From NCBI GenBank assembly GCA_018824925.1, contig JAHJFH010000374.1, positions 1-5,498 on the forward strand: a DNA stretch of 5,498 nt, in the 5' to 3' direction. The translations under genes were made by a program, and so were the position numbers. The notes under the pieces were generated by a model. That model saw only the letters and a program-made list of their open reading frames with translations, did no database searches and was not told the DNA's origin. This document shows, one piece after another, positions 1-5,227 of this stretch (position 1 is the first letter of the stretch; each line of letters opens with the position of its first letter). Source of the stretch: Thermoplasmatota archaeon (GTDB taxonomy: Archaea; Thermoplasmatota; E2; DHVEG-1).

Positions 1-6
1 CACAAA

Positions 7-17
7 ACTTATATATA
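7..17 (+). promoter_or_regulatory. TATA-box promoter candidate for the small-ORF pair
   Basis: The sequence ACTTATATATA fits an archaeal TATA box, with an A-rich stretch (CAAAAC) just upstream where a BRE would sit. A start site about 25 nt downstream would fall near 36-42. That is almost directly at the ATG at 44, so the first small ORF could be leaderless or have a very short leader. No second basal element is needed in archaea. The call rests on sequence match and spacing only. Confidence 0.45.
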
Positions 18-43
18 GTACTAATGACAAATAGTAACACGAT

Positions 44-145
44 ATGCCTTTGCTTAAAAATTTTTTTAGCGAGGTGAACACACTCATGATAATGAGTCAA
101 AACACGAAAAGCTATCAGACACATCTTTCCAAGGAGGTGCATTAA
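44..145 (+). CDS. Small unrecognised ORF, 33 aa, first of a tandem pair
   Basis: This ORF runs from ATG 44 to TAA 143-145 (33 aa), with an in-frame TAA at 35-37 upstream, so it is not the tail of a longer gene. The N-terminal half is hydrophobic (begins MPLLKNFFSEV) and the C-terminal half is polar (ends SKEVH). There is no recognisable domain or membrane span. Two starts compete. ATG 44 lies about 30 nt past the TATA box and would be near-leaderless. ATG 86 (19 aa) has the SD-like GAGGTGA at 71-77 with 8 nt spacing. The A5T7 tract at 56-67 is inside the longer version; if the ORF is not coding, this tract could be a second TATA-like element or a T-tract stop. The 3' end contains the SD of the next ORF, and only 2 nt separate the two genes, so translational coupling or an upstream-leader role is possible. 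It is not recognised, and coding status is uncertain. Confidence 0.35.
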   Translation: MPLLKNFFSEVNTLMIMSQNTKSYQTHLSKEVH

Positions 146-147
146 AA

Positions 148-255
148 ATGGCTGCAGTATCACTGGTTCTCATAGGATTCGCCGCAGGGCTCCTCATGAT
201 GACTATCGTAAATTTATATAAATATGTCCTTAAAATTATGAACGAATCACCATAA
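148..255 (+). CDS. Small single-span membrane peptide, 35 aa, unknown
   Basis: ATG 148 is preceded by AAGGAGGTG at 131-139, the strongest ribosome binding site in the window, with 8 nt before the start. The product is 35 aa. Residues about 3-22 (AVSLVLIGFAAGLLMMTIVN) form one hydrophobic membrane helix, followed by a Tyr/Lys-containing segment (LYKYVLK) and the short polar tail NESP. With one lysine-rich end after the helix, the positive-inside rule predicts C-terminus in. The architecture resembles small accessory subunits of membrane complexes, but I recognise no family. It sits 2 nt after the 33-aa ORF and converges on rpoN, leaving 65 bp between the two stop codons. It is too short for default gene callers and may be missed in annotation. 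The good SD and clean membrane-peptide composition support a real gene; a conserved homolog would settle it. Confidence 0.55.
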   Translation: MAAVSLVLIGFAAGLLMMTIVNLYKYVLKIMNESP

Positions 256-320
256 ATCTACCAAAATCGAGCCACTAATACATTATCGTCGAAAGAACAC
301 GATCACCTTAAATGAAGAAC
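256..320. other. Convergent intergenic gap with orphan SD-like site
   Basis: These 65 bp separate the plus-strand small gene from the minus-strand rpoN. On the minus strand, AGGTGATC (308 to 301) matches the anti-SD complement over 8 nt, but no start codon with a usable frame follows at normal distance. GTG 300-298 abuts it and stops after five codons; ATG 283-281 stops after two. A weak inverted repeat (ATCGT 285-289 / ACGAT 299-303) overlaps it. No strong T-tract terminator is visible for either strand, so read-through into the opposite gene is possible. Confidence 0.4.
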
Positions 321-545
321 CTATTCGTAGGGACTTACATCATGAATGAGATCAACATGTGAAATAATCATACGGCGACAACAATATCGATCAAGCCCAA
401 AAGAATCTAGGATTTCCTGGGGTGTTTCCTTTGGTTGCTCACCAGCAGTAACTGCTTGCTTATATTCACCATATCGACGTGAAAACTCCTCATAAAACGA
501 TGCAATTACCTTTCCACAGGTAAAACAGCGTACTGGAATAATCAA
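321..545 (-). CDS. rpoN: DNA-directed RNA polymerase subunit N (Rpo10)
   Basis: Rpo10 (homolog of eukaryotic RPB10) is a small zinc-binding subunit that helps assemble the D-L-N-P platform of archaeal RNA polymerase. The 74-aa product starts MIIPVRCFTCGKVI and has the family's atypical zinc motif CX2C...CC: C7, C10, C55 and C56, with the usual RYCCRRM context. Length is normal (family about 65-80). The start is TTG at 545-543, not ATG: no in-frame ATG precedes the conserved IIPVRCFTCG, and an 8-nt perfect SD (AGGTGATC, 557-550) sits 4 nt upstream, overlapping the rps9 stop. The gene is 6 nt after rps9, so it is probably translationally coupled and co-transcribed. The rpoK gene that often follows is absent. 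This is separate from bacterial sigma-54, which shares the name rpoN. Confidence 0.97.
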   Translation of the reverse strand: MIIPVRCFTCGKVIASFYEEFSRRYGEYKQAVTAGEQPKETPQEILDSFGLDRYCCRRMIISHVDLIHDVSPYE

Positions 546-549
546 CTTA

Positions 550-557
550 GATCACCT
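550..557 (-). promoter_or_regulatory. SD of rpoN, sets the TTG start
   Basis: AGGTGATC on the minus strand is an 8-nt match to the complement of the 16S 3' end. It overlaps the last codon and TGA stop of rps9 and lies 4 nt before TTG 545-543. It is the main evidence that the non-ATG start is genuine. Confidence 0.8.
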
Positions 558-956
558 ATATGATTTCTGGCGTTTCTTTCGAGCACCACGGCCAAGTGGT
601 TTTTTTGATTCTTTAATTCGTGCATCATTTACTAATAAATTACGATCATAATTAAGAAACTCAATTTTTAGCCCAGCATCACCCGTAAATTCTACAAGTC
701 CCCGAGCAATCGCTGTTCGAATCGCGTTTGCTTGACTCATGAACCCACCACCTTGGACACTGACATCAATATCAACCTTATCATGATATTTATCCGCTAA
801 TCGTAATGGTTCCATTATTTTAAAACGAGCAATCTCAGGTTCATAAATCTCAACCGGTGTTTTATTAATTCGTACCTTTCCGATACCCTTACTTACGGTT
901 GCTTTCGCAATTGCTGTTTTGCGTTTCCCGGATGTATTCACAATTTTTTTAGGCAT
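552..956 (-). CDS. rps9: Small ribosomal subunit protein uS9
   Basis: uS9 binds the head of the 30S subunit, and its C-terminal tail reaches the P-site tRNA. The 134-aa product shows the family landmarks: N-terminal SGKRKTAIA (about 9-17), the glycine-rich GGGF followed by the QANAIRTAIARGLV helix (about 69-88), LLVNDARIKESKKPLG, and the basic tail ending ARKKRQKSYR, where the terminal Arg is the conserved tRNA-contacting residue. Length is typical for archaea. The ATG start (956-954) shares its A with the rpl13 stop (TAATG overlap). An SD AGGAG lies 8-10 nt upstream inside rpl13, so translation is coupled. A7 tracts near both ends of the gene encode the Lys-Lys pairs in the start MPKKI and in the SKKP of the tail; nothing suggests a frameshift. 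Confidence 0.98.
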   Translation of the reverse strand: MPKKIVNTSGKRKTAIAKATVSKGIGKVRINKTPVEIYEPEIARFKIMEPLRLADKYHDKVDIDVSVQGGGFMSQANAIRTAIARGLVEFTGDAGLKIEFLNYDRNLLVNDARIKESKKPLGRGARKKRQKSYR

Positions 957-1369
957 TAAAACTGCACTCCTAACACTTGTGATAATTCAGCTACGGTCAT
1001 AAACTCAGCAGGCATTTTTTCTGCACTGGTTATCTTCTCAGCTTGTTGTCCCTGAAACTCCTTTGGAACACCGATATAGCATTTAAGACGACGGAAAGCA
1101 GTACGGCCATGGGGTGTCTGATAGGGAATCATACCCCGAATGGTACGTTTTACCAGACGATCAGGCATCCGAGGAAAAAATGGTCCTTTTCGATAGGTCC
1201 CCACTTCTCTTTTTTGGGTATAATGTTCCTTGATACTTTTTTTCTTCCCGGTTATAATTGCTTTTTCAGCATTTATCACCGCAATGGTTTCTCCTTTAAG
1301 CAATCGTTGAGCCACATGGGTTGCCATACGACCCAGTATCGCACCCTCAGCATCAATTATCGTTATCAT
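956..1369 (-). CDS. rpl13: Large ribosomal subunit protein uL13
   Basis: uL13 is an early-assembly 23S rRNA-binding protein of the large subunit. Visible family features are the N-terminal IIDAEGAILGRMATHVAQ, the GETIAVINAEKAIITGKK strand/turn region, the HYTQKREVGTYRKGPFFPRMPD segment with the conserved RGPx-like basic loop, and VKRTIRGMIPYQTPHGR. I chose ATG 1369-1367 (137 aa) because GGTGAT at 1379-1374 forms an SD about 4 nt upstream and because family members start two or three residues before the IDA motif. An in-frame GTG at 1378-1376 would add three residues, but it lies within that SD. The SD overlaps the rpl18e stop, so the two genes are coupled. The gene ends in the TAATG overlap with rps9. 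Confidence 0.96.
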   Translation of the reverse strand: MITIIDAEGAILGRMATHVAQRLLKGETIAVINAEKAIITGKKKSIKEHYTQKREVGTYRKGPFFPRMPDRLVKRTIRGMIPYQTPHGRTAFRRLKCYIGVPKEFQGQQAEKITSAEKMPAEFMTVAELSQVLGVQF

Positions 1370-1374
1370 GTGTA

Positions 1375-1740
1375 TCACCCAATTATCCGTATATCCTGTC
1401 CTTTAGGATTTTTTTCCATAAGTTCACCAATGGAGAGGGTTTTTCCACCAGCTTTTTTTATTTTTTCAAGTGATTTTTCAGAAAATGACCATGCAGCAAC
1501 AGGAACCTTTTTGGTAAGCGTACCTGGTGAAAGCACCTTCCCGGGTATCAACGCAGTTTCTGTTTCATGAACATATAACTCAATTCGTTTCAAATTTACA
1601 ACCGGCCAATTCCGTAAAGGTTTTTCAAGTCGATGAGCAATATCTTTCCAGATAGGTGCATCCTGCTCGTACGCCGTTTTTTTTAACTCTTGAATCAAAG
1701 CTGTTAACGCTGGATTTGTTTTCTGTATCTTCCGCGACAT
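1375..1740 (-). CDS. rpl18e: Large ribosomal subunit protein eL18 (L18e)
   Basis: eL18 is an archaeal/eukaryotic-specific large-subunit protein, related in fold to bacterial uL15, and is not found in bacteria; it therefore fixes the domain. The 121-aa product shows the family pattern from end to end: N-terminal KTNPALTALIQELKKTA, WKDIAHRLEKP, VNLKRIELY, the PGKVLSPGTL turn, VPVAAWSFSEKSLEKIKKAGG, and the closing NPKGQDIRIIG. Length is normal. ATG 1740-1738 has GGAG at 1752-1749 with 8 nt spacing and a TATA box about 45 nt upstream. It is the first gene of the rpl18e-rpl13-rps9-rpoN operon. In many archaea this gene follows rps13-rps4-rps11-rpoD, which are not here. Confidence 0.97.
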   Translation of the reverse strand: MSRKIQKTNPALTALIQELKKTAYEQDAPIWKDIAHRLEKPLRNWPVVNLKRIELYVHETETALIPGKVLSPGTLTKKVPVAAWSFSEKSLEKIKKAGGKTLSIGELMEKNPKGQDIRIIG

Positions 1741-1805
1741 ACCTTAGTCTCCAGATTAATGGATGGTAGGAAAAGAAAGTCCTATTTATAAGATTTATGG
1801 GGCTG
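1741..1805 (-). promoter_or_regulatory. Promoter and SD of the rpl18e operon
   Basis: On the minus strand a TATA element reads CTTATAAATAG (1792-1782). A start site 25 nt downstream would fall near 1760, giving a leader of about 20 nt that contains the SD GGAG (1752-1749). A pyrimidine-rich stretch ACTTTCTTTT (1780-1771) lies between; it could weakly terminate transcripts arriving from the ABC permease gene, whose stop is at 1808-1806. The gap is only 65 bp, so partial read-through from the ABC operon is possible. Confidence 0.6.
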
Positions 1806-2645
1806 TTAGATATCCATACGATGAAAGCGAAATAATCCACATACCATGACACTACCTATCCAAAGCATCAAAAGACCTACCATTAATTCAGCAGAATAAA
1901 ATGAAGGGATTGGAATCGCCCCCAGATCTCCCGTTAGATTTGGTGAAATGGTAAGCGTAATTAATCGATCATATACCGTCACGGGACTAAATAAATCAAC
2001 TATATAAAACCAGGTTGGAATACTAAATGAAAGGGTTGCCTTTTCAAGAAATGAACTATATAATGAAAAAATCATGATGGTGGTAATCAACGGCCAAATC
2101 CAGATAAATACGACCCAAACACCTAACGATAACATCATAGCGATTGATCGTCGGCGAAATAGAGTCGAGATGAACACACCTAAACAAAAAAACACAAAAC
2201 TCAAAAGAATCGTAGCAGCAATAAAAATACCATATGCCCCATAGTCAGCATCAGGAACATTAAAAGCAATCGCAAAAACACCTAAACCAAAACCAAACAC
2301 AATTGAATAGAGAAGAATAAACCCACGGCCAATAAGTTTTCCAAAGAGAATATCTGTTCGAGAGATTGCATGGGATGCAAGAAGGGGTAATGACCCGGCT
2401 TCTAATTCACCAACAACACAACTATACCCCAGGATCAATCCAATAATTGGGGCTATTGCATGTACAATTGGGGCAAGTATTTGACTGATAAGGATGCCCA
2501 GGTTTGCCCATGATTGGTTTAAACTCCCCGCCCAACTCGCAAAAAACACCAACGTTGTAAAAATTAAGGTAACTAAAATCAGCCAAAAATTCCTGATATT
2601 ATCCAGAATCTCTTTTTTTGCAACACTCACAATAGGATGTACCAT
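1806..2645 (-). CDS. ABC-2 type transporter permease (NosY/NatB-like)
   Basis: This is the membrane subunit of an ABC exporter and partners the ATPase just upstream. The 279-aa product has about six hydrophobic spans: roughly 20-37, 55-77, 105-128, 138-162, 168-195 and 254-272. Between spans 2 and 3 lies the cytoplasmic segment GELEAGSLPLLASHAISR...GKLIGR (about 79-107), the hallmark of ABC-2 membrane proteins of the NosY/NatB kind (E-x-x-x-G-S/T-L-x-L-L...R-x-x-x-x-x-GK). A basic cluster FRRRS (163-167) faces the cytoplasm. The substrate cannot be told from sequence; relatives handle drugs, lipids, sodium or copper-site maturation. ATG 2645-2643 lies 3 nt after the ATPase stop, with GGAGG inside the ATPase 3' end at about 8 nt spacing, so translation is coupled. 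Length is complete and no frameshift is seen. Confidence 0.9.
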   Translation of the reverse strand: MVHPIVSVAKKEILDNIRNFWLILVTLIFTTLVFFASWAGSLNQSWANLGILISQILAPIVHAIAPIIGLILGYSCVVGELEAGSLPLLASHAISRTDILFGKLIGRGFILLYSIVFGFGLGVFAIAFNVPDADYGAYGIFIAATILLSFVFFCLGVFISTLFRRRSIAMMLSLGVWVVFIWIWPLITTIMIFSLYSSFLEKATLSFSIPTWFYIVDLFSPVTVYDRLITLTISPNLTGDLGAIPIPSFYSAELMVGLLMLWIGSVMVCGLFRFHRMDI

Positions 2646-2648
2646 AGG

Positions 2649-3569
2649 TTAGTCCTCCGTATAGCGGATAAAAACCTCCTCAAGTGAGGGTTCCTCAGTT
2701 TGTAGGTTAATAATATTGCCTCCTGCGTGTGCAATCGCAAGAATTACCAGAGCTTTTTGTTCTGCATTACAGACAACCTCAATGGTATTTCCTGAAATTT
2801 CAATGGTATTAAGATTTTTTATCGCATATATCGCATCTTTAATTGCTGGTGTTATGGATTCAAGCTGAACGGTTATTCGCGGTTTCAAATCCAATTTCTT
2901 TCCAAGGACTGACACCGAATCCTCAGCAACTATCCTGCCTTTATGGATGATACCTATCCGATCGCAAACCGCCTGAACTTCACTTAAAATATGTGATGAA
3001 AGAAACACAGTTGTTCCATTTTTTTTTACTGCACGAATCTTTTCCCGAATTAACCGAACACCCCTTGGGTCCAACCCACCACTGGGTTCATCTAAAATTA
3101 ATAATTTTGGGGAGCCAAGAATTGCCTGAGCCATACCCAATCGTTGTACCATCCCTTTAGAAAACTCACGAATTTTTTTCTTCCCAACATCACCTAACCC
3201 ATATTCTACTAACAACCCATCAAAATCAACTTCAGAAACTTTTTTTAACTCAGAAAAAAACTGTAAATTCTGAATCGCCGTTAAATTTGCATACATTGCA
3301 ACTCGTTCTGGGAGATATCCCACTACCTCACGAGCGAGTTTTCCCTGTTTTACTATATCCAAACCATTCAACGCTATTGCACCTTGTTTATACTTGATAA
3401 GACCTAATATCGCTTTTATCGTCGTGGTTTTACCTGCGCCATTTGGTCCCAGAAACCCAAAAACCTCTCCTTTACGTACTTGAAACGATATAGTATCTAA
3501 TGCAGTTTGTGTACCATACTCCTTTGTTAACCCTTGTACCGTAATCATTGAATCATGAGATGAATTCAC
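2649..3569 (-). CDS. ABC-2 type transporter ATP-binding protein
   Basis: This is the cytoplasmic ATPase that drives the neighbouring permease. With the start chosen here it is 306 aa. Motifs in order: ABC domain opening MITVQGLTKEYG (about 8-19), Walker A GPNGAGKT (41-48), Glu in place of the Q-loop Gln (YLPE, E88; usual for this exporter class), ABC signature FSKGM (136-140), Walker B LLILDE (156-161, catalytic Glu 161), D-loop GGLD (164-167) and H-loop His 193 in SSHILSE. A C-terminal domain (about 226-306) ends in EEPSLEEVFIRYT, as in the CcmA/NatA-type family. The reading frame is open up to 3671. I chose GTG 3569-3567 because AGGGGTG (3581-3575) lies 5 nt upstream. ATG 3587-3585 (312 aa) is the main alternative; starting at 3671 would place the start before or at the likely promoter and add a tail foreign to the family. 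Only 3 nt separate it from the permease. Confidence 0.92.
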   Translation of the reverse strand: MNSSHDSMITVQGLTKEYGTQTALDTISFQVRKGEVFGFLGPNGAGKTTTIKAILGLIKYKQGAIALNGLDIVKQGKLAREVVGYLPERVAMYANLTAIQNLQFFSELKKVSEVDFDGLLVEYGLGDVGKKKIREFSKGMVQRLGMAQAILGSPKLLILDEPSGGLDPRGVRLIREKIRAVKKNGTTVFLSSHILSEVQAVCDRIGIIHKGRIVAEDSVSVLGKKLDLKPRITVQLESITPAIKDAIYAIKNLNTIEISGNTIEVVCNAEQKALVILAIAHAGGNIINLQTEEPSLEEVFIRYTED

Positions 3570-3741
3570 AGAGACACCCCTTATCATGAAAATATTTCTT
3601 AGGTAAATAGTGTCATTTAATACACCATGTTTATTTAAAAACATAGGTACATAATCAAAACCTTGTTTCAAAATCTATATAAAACATAGACGCCCTAAGA
3701 TATATTAATAATACCATATAATAAAAACATTACAAGGTAGC
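3570..3741. promoter_or_regulatory. Divergent promoter region between ABC operon and PKD/wHTH gene
   Basis: This very AT-rich gap separates genes transcribed outward. For the minus strand, TATA candidates are TTTTATATAG (3684-3675) and the nearer GTATTAAATG (3623-3614); the latter would put transcription near 3590, just before the chosen GTG. For the plus strand, the best candidate is ATATATTAAT around 3699-3708, giving a start near 3728 and a short leader with SD AAGGT (3734-3738) before ATG 3742. The heptamer AAAACAT occurs at 3638-3644, 3681-3687 and 3724-3730, exactly 43 bp apart each time. Two dyads overlap the first two copies: ATGTTT-N6-AAACAT (3627-3644) and TCTAT-N7-ATAGA (3674-3690). 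These are possible operators; binding is unproven. Confidence 0.5.
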
Positions 3742-5088
3742 ATGTATCGAAACAAACTTAGAAAATCCATACTTTTCGTGATAGTTCTCACGCTTTTCAT
3801 CACCTTTGTTAGTCTCGAAACAATCGCAGGAGATGATACTGCGAACACAAAACCACAGTTCAGGGTTATTCAAATACCAAATACTGATGCATCACTCACT
3901 ACCGACTTTGGATCTATTTTTTCACATATACTTTCTGATTCAAATACCAAACTACGGACTATACGACTTAATGGAAAATCCACTGATGTAACTAGTCTTC
4001 CTGATGATAGTAGCATCATTCAACTCCCCCAAAATCGCTATGCCTATCGCTCCCCAACAAAAACAACCAGTCTTCTTCCTGAAGGAACAACACTTGTATC
4101 TGAAGATACCACCACCTATGTAGTCATTCCCGGTGAGGCAATAGCCCTTGAAGCAACCCATATTGAAAAATATGATGTCGAAGCAATTGCAACTACCACA
4201 AAATATGATCAATCCATTGAACAACTCGATCAATATGAACTCGTTCTCGTCCTCCCTGAATTTACCAATAAAACGATTCTAGAGTATACGACAGGGTATA
4301 CTATCGACTGGGGTGATACCGTAATTACCACCTATTCTAAAACGGAGACAACTGCATCGCATATCTACACGCAACCCGGAATTTATGTCATAACAATAAA
4401 CATCACTGATTCCTTTGGCTATCTCTATACTATCACAAAAACCTATGAAATCACCTACGAAGGCCACATACTTCATGCGTACCTTCTTTTGGAAGAAAAC
4501 AAAGAACCACTTGCGGTAACTACAACCACCAGCATAGGAACACTAACCCTTGCTTTTATTATCCTTACCGAAACTGGTAAATACAAACTGCTTGCACTCC
4601 TACCTTTTATTATCCCCCTCTATACGCGTATCTCCAAAGAAGATGTCCTGGATCAATTTGTTAGAGGACAAATATTTGGTTTTATTCGCACTAACCCCGG
4701 AGTCCACTATAATCAAATCAGACGATCAATTGATGTAAAAAATGGTACCCTCTCGTATCATCTCCGAGTATTAGAAAAAACGGAGCTTATAAAATCACGT
4801 CGGGAAGGCCTCAGATATCGAGCGTTCTATACAACAGGTACACGTTTTCCACAAAATGAGAGATTTCGCCTCACTGAACTCCAAATAGAAATACTCAATT
4901 ACATCAAAAATAACCCTGGAGATACGCAACGAGGCATTGCTCGAAATCTCAATCAAAAACCACAAACCATCAATTACAATATTAAAGTCCTTTCTCAAGC
5001 TGATCTTATCGATATTCAACGTTCTGGAAGAAAAACAGGTCTTTTTGCAAAAGCGACCTCTGCCGATATACAATCAATTGACCAATGA
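3742..5088 (+). CDS. Membrane-anchored PKD-domain protein with tandem winged helices; likely sensor-regulator
   Basis: The 448-aa product probably joins an outside sensing part to a DNA-binding part. Residues 1-30 are a basic start (YRNKLRK) plus hydrophobic stretch 9-24, a signal peptide or anchor. Residues about 31-155 are Thr/Ser-rich and unassigned. A PKD-like Ig fold spans about 160-240, with IDWGD (188-192), HIY (207-209), GIYVITINITD (213-223). Then come hydrophobic segments at about 262-277 and 282-295, the latter inside the conserved-looking block TETGKYKLLALL...PLYTRISKEDVLDQFVRGQI. The first winged helix is about 309-365 (NPGVHYNQIRR...NGTLSYHLRVLEK...GLRYRAFY), the second about 376-438 (NNPGDTQRGIA...QTINYNIKVL...SGRKTGLF). 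I recall this C-terminal pattern from a family common in Thermoplasmatota and some methanogens. ATG 3742 has a weak SD AAGGT. It is divergent from the ABC operon, which it may regulate; the ligand is unknown. Confidence 0.85.
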   Translation: MYRNKLRKSILFVIVLTLFITFVSLETIAGDDTANTKPQFRVIQIPNTDASLTTDFGSIFSHILSDSNTKLRTIRLNGKSTDVTSLPDDSSIIQLPQNRYAYRSPTKTTSLLPEGTTLVSEDTTTYVVIPGEAIALEATHIEKYDVEAIATTTKYDQSIEQLDQYELVLVLPEFTNKTILEYTTGYTIDWGDTVITTYSKTETTASHIYTQPGIYVITINITDSFGYLYTITKTYEITYEGHILHAYLLLEENKEPLAVTTTTSIGTLTLAFIILTETGKYKLLALLPFIIPLYTRISKEDVLDQFVRGQIFGFIRTNPGVHYNQIRRSIDVKNGTLSYHLRVLEKTELIKSRREGLRYRAFYTTGTRFPQNERFRLTELQIEILNYIKNNPGDTQRGIARNLNQKPQTINYNIKVLSQADLIDIQRSGRKTGLFAKATSADIQSIDQ

Positions 5089-5157
5089 TAAGACTAGTAC
5101 CAACTACAAATTTCTTCGTATTTTTTTAAATAACCATCAAAAAAACGTTCCATAACC
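5089..5157. other. Intergenic tail after the PKD/wHTH gene
   Basis: This stretch separates the wHTH gene from the next promoter. Apart from the T7 tract noted separately, it holds an ACTAGTAC element (5093-5100) that shares ACTAGTA with the palindrome at 5181-5190, and an A7 run around 5139-5145. No ORF or RNA gene is seen. Confidence 0.4.
5114..5127 (+). terminator. T-tract terminator after the PKD/wHTH gene
   Basis: CTTCGTATTTTTTT ends in seven T residues about 35 nt after the TGA stop at 5086-5088. Oligo-T tracts without a strong hairpin are the usual intrinsic termination signal in archaea. The next TATA box lies 30 bp further on, which fits a transcription boundary here. Confidence 0.55.
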
Positions 5158-5190
5158 AGTATATAAAGACGAATTATACAATACTAGTAT
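5158..5190 (+). promoter_or_regulatory. TATA box and palindrome before the final exported-protein gene
   Basis: AGTATATAAAG (5158-5168) is the cleanest TATA box in the window. The predicted start about 25 nt downstream coincides with the perfect 10-bp palindrome ATACTAGTAT (5181-5190). A protein bound there would cover the transcription start, as archaeal repressors often do. An in-frame ATG at 5189-5191 also lies at this point. Confidence 0.55.
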
Positions 5191-5227
5191 GTTGCGTCTT
5201 TCACTAATCATCATGGAGGAGAAGAAG

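Noticed and set aside
212..223. Perfect 12-bp palindrome ATTTATATAAAT inside the 35-aa ORF, a possible bidirectional TATA box
   Set aside because: No credible gene starts about 25-60 nt away on either strand; it encodes the NLYKY part of the peptide and such AT palindromes are common at this base composition.
1..320. Possible rpoK gene downstream of rpoN, or a tRNA
   Set aside because: No minus-strand frame here gives the expected RFERARIIGARALQI-like core, and no cloverleaf or T-loop consensus (GTTCRANNC with partner stem) is present.
1043..1570. A 175-aa open frame on the plus strand
   Set aside because: It lies entirely antisense to rpl13 and rpl18e, whose products match their families end to end; its composition (many His, Phe, Ser) is typical of an antisense shadow, with no SD or promoter.
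1625..1852. A 75-aa minus-strand frame across the rpl18e promoter
   Set aside because: It overlaps rpl18e and the permease 3' end in another frame, covers the promoter, and shows no family features.
3019..3027. T9 run (A9 on the coding strand) in the ABC ATPase, a possible slippage site
   Set aside because: The frame is intact and encodes VKKNGT in a variable region between conserved motifs; no alternative product of interest follows a shift.
4198..4260. Repeated KYDQ/QLDQYE-like coding pattern suggesting a repeat array
   Set aside because: Only a short local similarity; it is not periodic at DNA level and grades into the PKD fold.
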